Source: JAYKJB01 sp035284745 [NCBI: Candidatus Sericytochromatia bacterium] (lineage in GTDB: Bacteria > Cyanobacteriota > Sericytochromatia > S15B-MN24). Taken from it: a DNA stretch of 64,000 bases. A model generated the notes under the pieces. That model did not search any database. It worked only from the letters and a program-made list of their open reading frames with translations, and was not told the DNA's origin. The stretch is from the NCBI GenBank assembly GCA_035284745.1, contig JAYKIL010000034.1, forward strand, positions 62,001-126,000. The letters are read 5' to 3'. The position numbers and the translations under genes were made by a program. Below are positions 17,464-26,553 of this stretch, piece after piece (position 1 is the stretch's first letter; each line of letters begins with the position of its first letter).

Positions 17464-18873
17464 ATGTCGGTTTTTCGGTATACGTTACCCATCGTGTGTT
17501 CGGCCGTGTTGTTCGCATGCGGCGTGGAACCCGCTGGGACACAACCCAAACCGCAGGTGAACACCAGCCAGGATTTGCTCGCTGTCCAGCGTTTATCGGG
17601 GCGGGTTGTGTTTTTGGATGAATCGCGTCCGGGCGCAGTGGTGAAAGCCTACGATCTACTCACCGGCCAGGAAGTTTCTTTGATATCGGCGGGTGGTCAG
17701 AATTTGATATCGGCCGGTGGTCAGAACTTGATAACGGCCGGTGGTCAGAATCTGATTCGTACCGATGACCAGGGCTATTTTGAGGCATTCGTTCCGCTGG
17801 CCGATGTTGGCGATGTCTTGAAGCTTGTGGCTCAGACTGAGGGGGGGGCGCTCGTGAGCTTTGTTGCCCCTCAAGGGCCTGTGTTGGGCGCATCGTGGTT
17901 GCCTGGGCGCTATGCTCTGCGGCAAGCGTCGTCGACAGGCACTGGGGTTCGCGTGGAGATTACCCCCGCAACCACGGTGCTCGCCAAATCCTTTGAAGGG
18001 GCACTTAAGCTCCAGTTTGAAAGACCCCAAGCCGAGCGAGCAGAGGCCATTGAGCGCGTCATCGAGTCGGCGAACAAGACGTTTGACCGGGTGGCTGAGT
18101 CGTTGCGCGATAATCCCGCCACCGCCCGCGATTTGGTATCTGCGCTTGATGAGCAGGGTAACTTGCGAGACATCTCGGCGTTCCAGCGTGCGGTCACCCG
18201 CATTGGAGTGATCGAGGAACTGGTCACGCAAGTAGAGCAGATTGTCTCCGAGGTTAAGCGAACTGTCACCGAATCTTCTGATCGTGATAAGCGGCCGCAA
18301 AACCGCCCGGTTCGTCGGGATGATTTCCCTTTGGGGGCGGTTGAGGTGACCGACAAGGGGGAGGTCACCATTCTTCATCCATCCAAAAAGAATGACGTGA
18401 CCCCGGCCGCTGGCATTGCAAAGACTTCGGAGTCTCCCATCAAGGGGGCTGCGGCGCCGCGTGCGGAAGGGGAGGGGCGTTCCTCTGATGCCCGGGGTAA
18501 CAGCAATGCTGCCGAGACGAAGTTGCCTGCCTCAGAGACTGGGACCAAAAAGGAGCCTGAGAGCGGGGCTTCAACAGGGGGGGGCTCAGCTGCGGATAGC
18601 TCGTCGGTCGAGATTGGACCTGTCAATCCGTCCCGCGACGTGGCGCGTGACGGGACGTCCACGACAAAAGACGAAAGCGCGCAACGGGAAAATGAAAACG
18701 GGGCTTCGACCGAAGCGAAGGGGGGCGGGGTACCGACTTCACGCGCTCAAACGGGGGAGTCGGGGTCTACAAAAACCTCACAGGAACCTGTGGAACGTTC
18801 ATCGGCTGGCGGCAACGGGGGGGATGAAAGACGCGCTGGCCCCGAGACGGCCGCGAGCCGCAATCAGGGCTAA
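17464..18873 (+). CDS. Lipoprotein with SAGGQNLI tandem repeats and Ser/Thr/Glu-rich tail
   Basis: A 469-aa protein of unknown function. ATG 17464 has AGGAG 6 nt upstream. A signal peptide with lipobox LFAC-G puts the lipidated cysteine near residue 19. A beta-like domain RLSGRVVFLDES follows, resembling a carboxypeptidase-regulatory-like or transthyretin-like strand set, and carries three repeats of LISAGGQN at about residues 73-96. A helical middle (about 180-290) contains Glu/Arg heptad-like stretches. From about 300 the chain is low-complexity Ser/Gly/Thr/Glu and probably disordered. It stands alone, convergent with the slipin gene. Function cannot be inferred beyond envelope location. 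Confidence 0.65.
   Translation: MSVFRYTLPIVCSAVLFACGVEPAGTQPKPQVNTSQDLLAVQRLSGRVVFLDESRPGAVVKAYDLLTGQEVSLISAGGQNLISAGGQNLITAGGQNLIRTDDQGYFEAFVPLADVGDVLKLVAQTEGGALVSFVAPQGPVLGASWLPGRYALRQASSTGTGVRVEITPATTVLAKSFEGALKLQFERPQAERAEAIERVIESANKTFDRVAESLRDNPATARDLVSALDEQGNLRDISAFQRAVTRIGVIEELVTQVEQIVSEVKRTVTESSDRDKRPQNRPVRRDDFPLGAVEVTDKGEVTILHPSKKNDVTPAAGIAKTSESPIKGAAAPRAEGEGRSSDARGNSNAAETKLPASETGTKKEPESGASTGGGSAADSSSVEIGPVNPSRDVARDGTSTTKDESAQRENENGASTEAKGGGVPTSRAQTGESGSTKTSQEPVERSSAGGNGGDERRAGPETAASRNQG
17680..17751. repeat. Three tandem 24-bp in-frame repeats
   Basis: Three near-identical 24-bp units (17680-17703, 17704-17727, 17728-17751) encode LISAGGQN three times, with a partial fourth unit after them. 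Differences are mostly silent or conservative, for example Ser to Thr in the third copy. Copy number could vary by slippage. Confidence 0.9.
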
Positions 18874-18904
18874 CGGGGCTTGTGGGCCGTGGGAACCCCG
18901 TGAT

Positions 18905-19690
18905 TCAGGGTTTCTCTCGTTCGAGGAAGTGGCGTAAGAGTTCCACGGGCAAAGGAAATACGATGGTACTGTTCTTTTCGGCCGCAATATCCGTTAATGT
19001 CGCAAGGTAGCGCAGTGTGAGTGCTTCAGGCACTGAAGCAATAATCCGCGCCGCCTCTGCCAGTTGACTGGACGCTTGATATTCTCCCTCTGCGTGAATA
19101 ATTTTTGCTCGCTTTTCCCGTTCAGCCTCGGCTTGGCGGGCCATGGCCCTTTGCATGGTGCCGGGCATTTCGACGTCCTTAATCTCCACCGCACTCACCT
19201 TGATTCCCCACGGTTCTATCTGCTCATCGATAATCTGTTGCAGTCGTAGGTTGATGGCCGCTCGCTCTGCCAAGAGTTCATCCAGCATGGATTGCCCCAG
19301 CACATTGCGGAGAGTGGTCTGAGCGAGTTGCGCGGTGGCACTGCCGTAGTCTTGGACTTTGATGACGGCTGCGCCCGGATCTACGATGCGGAAGTAGACC
19401 ACGGCGGTCACTTTAATCGTGACATTGTCTCGCGTAATGACTTCTTGGGCCGGCAACTCGAATGTCACGGTGCGGAGGTCCATCCGAATCATTCGATCAA
19501 TCACCGGAATAATGAAGAACAGACCGGGCCCTTTCGCGCCGACCAATCGACCCAGCCGAAAAATAACACCGCGTTCATACTCTTGAACCACCCGAACCGA
19601 TGCCACCGCGAGCGCTGCCAAGGCCAGGAAAAATATTGAGAAAACCGAGAAAAATCCCGATGTCCACAAAAAACCGAGAATCTCTCCCAT
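18905..19690 (-). CDS. Slipin (bacterial stomatin-type SPFH protein)
   Basis: A 261-aa SPFH protein. An N-terminal hairpin/transmembrane segment (about 10-35) is followed by [27 protein letters not shown], the SPFH core [20 protein letters not shown] and an Ala/Glu/Arg helix [17 protein letters not shown] typical of stomatins. Slipins form ring oligomers at membrane microdomains and are usually partnered by NfeD proteases. AGGAG lies 8-9 nt before the ATG. It is the last gene of the leftward SPFH/NfeD run, 48 bp after the SPFH-L12 fusion gene. Its natural partner is probably the long NfeD at 23504-24892. Confidence 0.93.
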   Translation of the reverse strand: MGEILGFLWTSGFFSVFSIFFLALAALAVASVRVVQEYERGVIFRLGRLVGAKGPGLFFIIPVIDRMIRMDLRTVTFELPAQEVITRDNVTIKVTAVVYFRIVDPGAAVIKVQDYGSATAQLAQTTLRNVLGQSMLDELLAERAAINLRLQQIIDEQIEPWGIKVSAVEIKDVEMPGTMQRAMARQAEAEREKRAKIIHAEGEYQASSQLAEAARIIASVPEALTLRYLATLTDIAAEKNSTIVFPLPVELLRHFLEREKP

Positions 19691-19738
19691 TGGATGGTCT
19701 CCTGTTTTTTTTCTAGTGATTCGCCCGCCGACGGTTCA

Positions 19739-20743
19739 TCATACCAACTCGACCGTTGCACCAACAGTTTCGAGCGAGCGCTTTACCTCTTGGGCATCCT
19801 GAGCACGGACTCGCCGCATGATGGCGTAAGGAGTCTGTTCGACCACGGCTTTGGTATGGGCAAGATCCCAGCCGGTAATTCTGCGAAGCACGCTGATGAC
19901 ATCCAAGACCTGGAGTCCGGGGGCTTCCAACACGATGTCAACGGTCTCAGAACCGACATTGCCGCTGTCCACAGATTCTCGCACACGTCGGACTGCCACG
20001 ACGGCCCCGCTGGCCTCCAGTTGCTGTCGTAGGTTCTCAGCGCGTTCCACGTCACCCGCCGCTGGCAGTGTTGCAGGAAGGTTACTCAGCAGTTCTTTGG
20101 CCTCCAAAAGGGCCAAGTCTGTGGCTTGAGTCAACGCGCGCATGGTCGAGATGGGGTTGTCGCCCGGAGCCAGCAAAACGACCTCCCACGTCACGTTATC
20201 TCTTGATGTCGCGCCTGCAATTTCGCGAACCTCTTCCACTTCAATCGCCATGAGATTGAGGCCCCAACTCAAAGCCGTTTCATTCACCGCTTTTTTGAGA
20301 CTGCGGCCGAGTTGACGGCGATCCTCCTGAGAAATCAGACTTTCCGGGGGCAAGGAACCCACCGCCGCATCGAATGCAATGCTGATGAGTTGTTCGATGG
20401 CTGCACTGAGTCGTGTTTGACGCATGAGGGTTGCCGCTTGCTCCGGTTGAAGAACGACAAATTCAACCTCGAGAATGGCAGCCATCCAGGCCCCGTTTAC
20501 GGCACGCAAGCTCGGAAACTCTAGAGTCGCCGCCTGCGGTCGTAACGAGACCCGTGTCCAGGTTTCAAGCCCCAGAATGAAGAAAACACGCCCTTTGCTT
20601 TTGGTGCGATGGGGCACTCCTCGACGAAAAATCACGATTCTTTCGTCTTCTCCGACCACTACATTGGAAAAGTGGGCCACGATCATGGCCGCCCCTGAAA
20701 CCAGGGCCAAAGTGATCAGAGAGGAAATGAGGAGTGCGCTCAC
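19739..20743 (-). CDS. SPFH-like membrane protein with two C-terminal ribosomal L7/L12-CTD-like domains
   Basis: A 334-aa protein read from a GTG at 20743, 17 bp after the preceding stop; longer in-frame starts would overlap the deacetylase gene. One transmembrane helix (about 3-24) is followed by an SPFH/band-7-like domain (about 25-180; GEDERIVIFRRGVP, VFFILGLETWTRVSLRP). Residues about 185-252 and 267-334 each align by eye, without gaps, to the 68-residue C-terminal domain of ribosomal L7/L12: strand VVL.APG, helix with EAKELL or TKAVVE, a Pro-turn, then an L..LE..GA.V.V ending. In ribosomes this domain recruits translational GTPases; on a membrane SPFH scaffold it may recruit another partner. 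The SPFH part is divergent from canonical members. The fusion is seen directly; its function is inferred. Confidence 0.75.
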   Translation of the reverse strand: MSALLISSLITLALVSGAAMIVAHFSNVVVGEDERIVIFRRGVPHRTKSKGRVFFILGLETWTRVSLRPQAATLEFPSLRAVNGAWMAAILEVEFVVLQPEQAATLMRQTRLSAAIEQLISIAFDAAVGSLPPESLISQEDRRQLGRSLKKAVNETALSWGLNLMAIEVEEVREIAGATSRDNVTWEVVLLAPGDNPISTMRALTQATDLALLEAKELLSNLPATLPAAGDVERAENLRQQLEASGAVVAVRRVRESVDSGNVGSETVDIVLEAPGLQVLDVISVLRRITGWDLAHTKAVVEQTPYAIMRRVRAQDAQEVKRSLETVGATVELV

Positions 20744-20760
20744 GTGTTTTCTCGTAGGGG

Positions 20761-23391
20761 TTATCGACCAGTCGCCGTCAGGCCTACTCGTGCATTGCGG
20801 GTCCCCGCTTCGGAAATGCCCGCAAAGCCGACCGTGTAGTTGTTCTCTGCATTCCACAACAAAAATCCGGTGCCCTGAGCGTCTCGGTTGGCCCTGATTT
20901 GTCGCGCCACGTAGGCTGGGCCGTAGTTGCGTATCCGATACGGGAACGCTTGTAACCACGGTCGAATAGCAACCCCCGAACCCGCGGTTTTTTGCGCTAC
21001 TTTTTTGACCCCTTCCCCAATAAAATGCTCCGGGTGATCGGGTGGATATGCCAAATTATCGAAATTTTTGTAGAAATGGGAGGGATAAAGCATGGGGCTG
21101 ATGACATCCAATTGATGCCCCATGTCCTCCAGCCTTTGGCCGGTAATCTTTACATCGATGCTTTGCTCCCAGGCAACAACCCCGTATACATCGGCCGAGA
21201 TCAGCACGCCCGTTGGCCCCAGGCTTTCGCGCGCTCGTTTGAGCCAGGCGGTGATCACAGGGTGTTTTTCTGGATTGTCTTTTCTTGCTCGCCAGTCGAT
21301 GTCGCTTGTTTCGCCTTGTGCCGGGAAGCGAACATAATCGAACTGTATTTCGTCCACACCACTTTTTACCAACTCGTGTGCCAATGCCAGGTTGTAATCT
21401 TGCACCGCGGGCAATGACGCATCCACCCAAGCCAAATTTCCTGCCTCGCGCCACACCCCTCCCGTTCGCTTCGATTTGAGCGCATATTGGGGCTTTTTGC
21501 GCGCGAGCTTCATATCGTGAAAAAGTACCAGGCGAGCCACGGTGTGAATCCCTTCGCGATGAAGGCGTTCCACCATTTTGGGCAAGTCGTGAATCATACC
21601 GCCCCCGTAGGCTTTCAGTTCGCGAGCGAGCGGAACGTCAGAGTTATACGAGATAGCGCCATTCATATCCTTGGCGTCGAAAACAACCGTGTTACCACCG
21701 TGCTTTTTGAGTTCAGAAACGATTCGCCACAGAGACTCACTGCCTGCGGTGGTCCCGGTGATGTAGACGCCATTGGCCGGGAATGTTTTGTCTCGCTTCA
21801 CCAGTGCAGGGGCAGGGGGCGCCTGCCGCACTTGAGGGATGTTCAACCATTCTCCGATCTTTAAAGGTCGGTTTAGCTGATTGCTGCTTCGAATGGCAGT
21901 CGCTAACTTCGGATAGGTGTAATAGTCCGTATAACGTAGGTATCGCCAAGCAATCGCTTCGACGGAGTCTCCTGGCGCGACGCGGTGGCGAATCGTGCCT
22001 CCCTGATATTCGCCACCTGGGGGTAGCTTTTTGTTGTATCCCGGGTGATGGTCAAGGCCCGGAGGTTGCAGATTTTTATCATCGGAAGCCGTTTCAGGGG
22101 CATTGCTATGCGAGATCGAGGCGGTGGCGGGTACGGTTTCTACCGGCACATCAGCGGCCAAAGATTGCGAGATACCCGCAGCCCTCGGGGACGCCTCACC
22201 AGAGGACGTGAGGGCCACGGGGCTTGCCGCTGCGTCTTTTGTCACGTCGTGCGCAGCCGTTTTCGCGGGGTCGAAACTGTTGGTTTTTTGGCCTGTGGGC
22301 AAGGACGCTGCATTGAACCGTTCTTGGGCTGTTTGGGGAAAACTGACGGTGACCGGATCCCCATCGCTCACGAAGGGCTGCCAGGATTCCTTCACCGGGG
22401 CCGTACTGCCTGGTTGGCGGTTGAACCAATTTTTGAATTCACTGTCGATGCACTGAATGCGGGCAACTCCAGTCGCCTTGTAAGATCTGTCATAGGGCGA
22501 ATAGGCTGGGTTCGACCCGACCAGCAATAATGCAGCGTGGCGGTACGCCGTTTCGCCCGCTCCGCCCGAAACCACCTTCTTTAGCCCCGCAGCATCACGG
22601 GGGCCAATGCCAAATGGCAAGGCAAGGGTGGTCATCGGGTAGGGTCTGCCAATTTCTTTGCTGACGAATGCCTGCAACTTGCCGAGGTGGTTTTCTATCT
22701 TCGTTGAAGACATCGTTCTCAGACTTTCATGGCTCCACGTATGGTTGCCAATCTCTCGGCCCGTATTGACCAAATGGCGAAATTTTTCCCCAATGACGCC
22801 AGCCTGGTCGAAGCCACTTGGCAGGACGTAAAAAGTCGCGCCCCGGCCAAAATCTGGGTGAGTCGCACAGAAGGTATCAAGCATCCCGACGGCGCAATCG
22901 GGATCGACCACTTTTTTCCCGTCCGCTCCCGTCTTCCAACCTCCTTGGGAATCCTTTAAATAGCGGAATTGCCCGTCCGTGCTGTCGTCAAAGGTGAGCA
23001 CTACGGGCTTTTTCCCGGCGGGTACCAGGAATTGCTTTTGAGCGACATCGGCCATGTTCAGGAGATAGTAATTGTTGTTGTAAAGAAAATTGAGGTCTTT
23101 GCGGAAATTTTCTGGGGTGCGAGTCCATCGTTCCTCTTTTGGGCCGAACCGATGGTACTCAAGCACAGGGATGAAGCCCAGTTCGTTTGCGATGCCTTGT
23201 CGCGTTTTCAAGATCGGCCCCGTGGCTGTCTTCGCTGGCGATGAGATATCAGCGCGCGTTTGTTGGTGCTGCTGCTGGAGACCTTTCGGTGGGTTGCTTT
23301 GCTCGTCCGTTTTCGGGCAACCGAGGGTTCCCCCGGCGCACAAAATGGCGATGACCCTTATGAACAACTGATCGGAATGCGAGGCACTCAT
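20761..23391 (-). CDS. Lipoprotein fusion: polysaccharide deacetylase - LysM - putative glycoside hydrolase
   Basis: An 876-aa envelope enzyme. ATG 23391 has AGGAG 5 nt upstream. Lipobox TLGC puts the lipidated cysteine at 25. A NodB-like deacetylase domain (about 70-330) shows LTFDD (132-136) and NHTWSH (216-221), the metal and catalytic motifs. A 130-residue Ser/Thr/Ala-rich linker leads to one LysM (about 468-519; HRVAPGDSVEAIAWRYL, LKIGEWLNIP). The C-terminal part (about 537-876) matches the DUF4015-type putative glycoside hydrolase TIM barrel (GVYITG, VVFDAKD, ARLVLFHD, VDEIQFDYVRFP, SADVYG, ISPMLYPSHF). The likely target is peptidoglycan or an exopolysaccharide. It sits between NfeD and the SPFH-L12 gene. 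Confidence 0.83.
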   Translation of the reverse strand: MSASHSDQLFIRVIAILCAGGTLGCPKTDEQSNPPKGLQQQHQQTRADISSPAKTATGPILKTRQGIANELGFIPVLEYHRFGPKEERWTRTPENFRKDLNFLYNNNYYLLNMADVAQKQFLVPAGKKPVVLTFDDSTDGQFRYLKDSQGGWKTGADGKKVVDPDCAVGMLDTFCATHPDFGRGATFYVLPSGFDQAGVIGEKFRHLVNTGREIGNHTWSHESLRTMSSTKIENHLGKLQAFVSKEIGRPYPMTTLALPFGIGPRDAAGLKKVVSGGAGETAYRHAALLLVGSNPAYSPYDRSYKATGVARIQCIDSEFKNWFNRQPGSTAPVKESWQPFVSDGDPVTVSFPQTAQERFNAASLPTGQKTNSFDPAKTAAHDVTKDAAASPVALTSSGEASPRAAGISQSLAADVPVETVPATASISHSNAPETASDDKNLQPPGLDHHPGYNKKLPPGGEYQGGTIRHRVAPGDSVEAIAWRYLRYTDYYTYPKLATAIRSSNQLNRPLKIGEWLNIPQVRQAPPAPALVKRDKTFPANGVYITGTTAGSESLWRIVSELKKHGGNTVVFDAKDMNGAISYNSDVPLARELKAYGGGMIHDLPKMVERLHREGIHTVARLVLFHDMKLARKKPQYALKSKRTGGVWREAGNLAWVDASLPAVQDYNLALAHELVKSGVDEIQFDYVRFPAQGETSDIDWRARKDNPEKHPVITAWLKRARESLGPTGVLISADVYGVVAWEQSIDVKITGQRLEDMGHQLDVISPMLYPSHFYKNFDNLAYPPDHPEHFIGEGVKKVAQKTAGSGVAIRPWLQAFPYRIRNYGPAYVARQIRANRDAQGTGFLLWNAENNYTVGFAGISEAGTRNARVGLTATGR

Positions 23392-23472
23392 CGAGACTCC
23401 TTCCGTCACGCCGAGTGGCGTGCGGGTGGTAATGGTGGGTTGGGTTACGGCAGAATGGCTACCCGAAAGGCA

Positions 23473-23490
23473 CAACCCTTCGCGGGGTTG
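23473..23490. other. Short hairpin between the NfeD and deacetylase genes
   Basis: A perfect 6-bp stem CAACCC / GGGTTG encloses the loop TTCGCG. It lies in the 112-bp gap between the NfeD stop and the upstream start of the deacetylase fusion gene. Without a T-run it is not a clear terminator; it could affect mRNA stability within the operon. Confidence 0.3.
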
Positions 23491-23503
23491 AGTCGGTGCT
23501 GAA

Positions 23504-24892
23504 TTATGTTACCTGATTCTCCCTGAGCTTGCGGCGCACGTAAAGGGTCAGCCCCTCGACCCGTTCGACAGTCACAATTTCTCCCACTTCCAAGGAATCT
23601 GAACCCTCAACAAGGACCGCGCGCCAGAGCTCTCCTTGACAATGAACGATCCCCGCGGTGCCTGCCATTTCGGTGACCACGACGTCTTGTCCCTCCATCG
23701 CCTCGACGCCCACCGCCGGAGGACGATGTTGAGATTTGAGTGCAAAATGAAGGATCAACGCGACCATCCCCCCCGTCAAAACGGCACTTGTGATGATAAA
23801 GGGCCAAGCCGGGGCCAGGGATGCGGCATCTTTTCCGAATAGCATGAGGCCCCCCAAGATAAGGGCGAGAATGCCCCCCACGGTTAACAGGCCAAAACTT
23901 GGAATGAGAGCCTCCGCGACGAAAAGGAGCAACCCGAAAATGATGAGTGCGATGCCGGTGCCATTGATGGGAAGCGTGCCAAGGGCAAATAGACCCAACA
24001 ACAGGCAAATGACACCCACCACACCCGGCAGAATGGCGCCGGGCGACTGCAATTCGATCAGGATGCCGATAACCCCAATGTTCATGAGGATCAGTGCCAC
24101 CGTCGGATCGGCCAATTTGAAAAGCATCTTTTCTATGGCCGACATCGGGACTTCTCGTAATGATGCCCCCTGAAGGCGGAGTGTCACCGGAACGCCAGCG
24201 ACGTTCAAACGACGGCCTTCGAGGCCGCGTCGAAGTGCCGGAATATCGGCGGCCAGCACGTCGACCACGCGAAGCCGCAAGGCCTCTTTCGCTGTGATAG
24301 AGACACTCTTGCGAACGGCTTGCTCAACCCACTCGGCATTTCTTCCCCGCTGTGTGGCCAGACCGCGGGCATAGGCGGCCGCGTCATTGGTGACTTTTTC
24401 AGCCAAGTCCCCTTTGATGTCTTCGCCCGAACCAGAAACAGGGTGCGCCGCGCCGATGGCGGTGTCGGGGGCCATGGCCGCGACGTGTGCGGCAATGGTG
24501 ATAAACATGCCGGCCGACGCTGCGCGCCCACCTGCCGGCGCAACCCAGACCACGACGGGGATACGGCTGGCAATGAGATCTTTAACCATCTCGCGCATGG
24601 CGCTATCCAGTCCGCCTGGCGTGTCCAGCCGAAGAACGACTGCAGAAGCTTGCAGATCTTCCGCCTCTTGCAGCCCACGCCTGAAATAGTGTGCCGAGAC
24701 CGGTGTGATTGGGCCTGCGATGGTGAGAACAAAGATGTCAGGCTTCGCCGTACCGGGGCCCGGTACGGTATCAAGGGCGGCAGCCGTCATTCCGAGCGTG
24801 AGCCAAAAAAAGCATAGAAAGCCAAAAAGAGTTTTCAGGCCCACCAGGGGCCTGAAAACGTTGCAAAGTGTTTCATGAAGGGGGCTTTCCAA
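23504..24892 (-). CDS. Long-form NfeD: ClpP-class membrane serine protease
   Basis: A 462-aa protein. After a signal/anchor (about 20-40) comes a ClpP-class protease domain: LRLDTPGG (88-94), ASAG with probable nucleophile S126, and KVTND with probable base K166, as in the archaeal 1510-N stomatin-cleaving protease. Five or six membrane helices follow (about 255-385), then an OB-fold NfeD domain (about 395-462; GIVHCQGELWRAV, GEIVTVERVEGL). These proteases are partners of stomatins and slipins. The start is TTG 24892: AGGAACG overlaps the flotillin stop and is 6 nt upstream, so the two genes are tightly coupled. Confidence 0.92.
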   Translation of the reverse strand: MESPLHETLCNVFRPLVGLKTLFGFLCFFWLTLGMTAAALDTVPGPGTAKPDIFVLTIAGPITPVSAHYFRRGLQEAEDLQASAVVLRLDTPGGLDSAMREMVKDLIASRIPVVVWVAPAGGRAASAGMFITIAAHVAAMAPDTAIGAAHPVSGSGEDIKGDLAEKVTNDAAAYARGLATQRGRNAEWVEQAVRKSVSITAKEALRLRVVDVLAADIPALRRGLEGRRLNVAGVPVTLRLQGASLREVPMSAIEKMLFKLADPTVALILMNIGVIGILIELQSPGAILPGVVGVICLLLGLFALGTLPINGTGIALIIFGLLLFVAEALIPSFGLLTVGGILALILGGLMLFGKDAASLAPAWPFIITSAVLTGGMVALILHFALKSQHRPPAVGVEAMEGQDVVVTEMAGTAGIVHCQGELWRAVLVEGSDSLEVGEIVTVERVEGLTLYVRRKLRENQVT

Positions 24893-24899
24893 GGCGTTC

Positions 24900-26450
24900 C
24901 TAATGCTTGGACTGGGCGATTTGGAAGGGCTCGATGTGCCCTGTGTCCGAACCGTTGGGGACGGCGGGCGTCTCTATGACAGGGTTGCCTTTTCTAATCT
25001 GATTCATCAGGTCTTGTATGGAATGCCCTGTGATCGCTTGGATGACTTCTGGAATCTGGGCGACCATTTTCGCGACCTCGCCCGTCAGCGCGCTGGGGCC
25101 GTTTTTCCCGTCGCCCGCGGAGACAATGGTGATTTTGTCTACCTGGGTGAGGGAATTCGAGAAGGCTTGAGCCATTTGAGGCAAGGAGGCGAGGATGCCA
25201 TCCAAAATGGCCGCTTCCGTGTAGCGTTCATAGGCATCAGCGCGCTTGTGCATCGCCTCGGCTTCCGCATTGCCTTTTGCGCGGACGACCTCAGCTTCCG
25301 CTTCACCACGCGAGCGCATCACCTCGGCTTCGGCCTTCCCTTTCATCGCCGTAATTTCTGCTTCGGCTTGTCCTTGGGCCCGAAAGGCTTCCGCGCGTCC
25401 GCTGGCCTCACGGGCAATTTTCTGACGTTCCGCTTCGGCGAGAATCTCAATCCGTCGCTGGTCTGCATTGGCCTGTTTAATCATCATGGCTTCAAGTTCA
25501 AATTCGCGTCGTTTGACTTCAAGCTCTTGTACGCGCAGTTGCTCTTGCTTTTCGACTTGGGCGATGCGTACCTGCTCCGCGATAACTTTTTGCTGTGCTT
25601 GGTTGGCCGCGATTTCGTACGCTTTCTCCGCGAGGGCACGCTGTTCATTCACCGTTGCGTCATACTCGGCGCGTTTCACGTTCAGGTCGCGTTGGGCCTC
25701 CGCCTGACGGGTTTCAGAGATGGATTGCGCCAACACACGCTCTTGGTCTGCCCCGGCCTGCGCGACGGATGCTTCGCGAGACGTCTCAGCCCTCCGTATT
25801 TGGATGTCGCGCTGGGCTTCGGCATCCGCAATTTCTGCCACCCGTTTGACCGCCGCGACGTCCGGACGACCCATGTTACTGATGTAGTCTTGATCATCGG
25901 TTACTTTGCGGATCGTGAAGGAGATCATCTCCAGCCCCATCTTGTCGAGATCCTCTGCGACGGTTTCCCGCACTCTGCTCACGACATTTTCTGGTTCTTT
26001 CACAATTTGCTCGATCGTGAGCAAGCCCACAATGCCTCGCAGGTGACCTTCCATCACCAACTTGATGAGGTTTTCGCGCTCCGTCTGGCTCTTGTCGAGG
26101 AACTGCTCTGCCGCTGTCTGAATGCTTCGGGTATCACTCTTCACTTTCAGTTGCGCCACTGCCTCGACACTTACCGCGATGCCCTGATGGGTGTAAATAT
26201 CTTGTTCAGGGTTGACATCAAAACTCATCAATTCCAAAGACAGTTCCTTGCAACTCTGTATCATCGGAATCACAAGCTTCCCGCCGGTCGTAACAATATT
26301 AGTGCCGCCCCAACCGTATACAATCAGGGCCCGGTTGGGGGGGATTTGCCGATAGATACTGGCACCTATCCACAAAATACCGAACAGTGAGCCCACCAAC
26401 AATGACGCGACGAGCAGGATCGTGCCAAGGTTTTCAGTCAAATCAAACAA
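24900..26450 (-). CDS. Flotillin-family SPFH protein
   Basis: A 516-aa flotillin. An N-terminal membrane segment (about 10-32) precedes PPNRALIVYG, the SPFH domain (VNPEQDIYTHQGIAVSVEA), the conserved LEGHLRGI-like segment (VMEGHLRGIVGLLT) and a long Ala/Glu/Arg coiled coil with many AEAE motifs (about 200-420). Flotillins scaffold lipid-ordered membrane microdomains. The TTG start at 26450 is supported by AAGGAG 7-8 nt upstream. It lies downstream of a YuaF/YqiJ-like gene, the usual partner of bacterial flotillins, and upstream of the long NfeD. Codon bias here makes a long antisense open frame, which I do not consider a gene. Confidence 0.95.
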   Translation of the reverse strand: MFDLTENLGTILLVASLLVGSLFGILWIGASIYRQIPPNRALIVYGWGGTNIVTTGGKLVIPMIQSCKELSLELMSFDVNPEQDIYTHQGIAVSVEAVAQLKVKSDTRSIQTAAEQFLDKSQTERENLIKLVMEGHLRGIVGLLTIEQIVKEPENVVSRVRETVAEDLDKMGLEMISFTIRKVTDDQDYISNMGRPDVAAVKRVAEIADAEAQRDIQIRRAETSREASVAQAGADQERVLAQSISETRQAEAQRDLNVKRAEYDATVNEQRALAEKAYEIAANQAQQKVIAEQVRIAQVEKQEQLRVQELEVKRREFELEAMMIKQANADQRRIEILAEAERQKIAREASGRAEAFRAQGQAEAEITAMKGKAEAEVMRSRGEAEAEVVRAKGNAEAEAMHKRADAYERYTEAAILDGILASLPQMAQAFSNSLTQVDKITIVSAGDGKNGPSALTGEVAKMVAQIPEVIQAITGHSIQDLMNQIRKGNPVIETPAVPNGSDTGHIEPFQIAQSKH

Positions 26451-26553
26451 GGTTGGTACTCCTTAAACCGCAAAGCATTTGGTGAAAAGACACTTGAGAA
26501 TTGATGACCGGGTTGCCTCGTCGCGAGGGAGCCACGAAAATTTGTCAGAGCTC

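Noticed and set aside
20744-20959. 72-codon N-terminal extension of the SPFH-L12 gene
   Set aside because: It would overlap the deacetylase gene and has no membrane or family features; the transmembrane helix begins at GTG 20743.
24903-26390. A 495-codon open frame on the plus strand across the flotillin gene
   Set aside because: It is the exact antisense of a well-conserved flotillin. Its length follows from Ala/Glu/Arg codon bias, and its product looks like Phe/Arg/Leu noise without a family.
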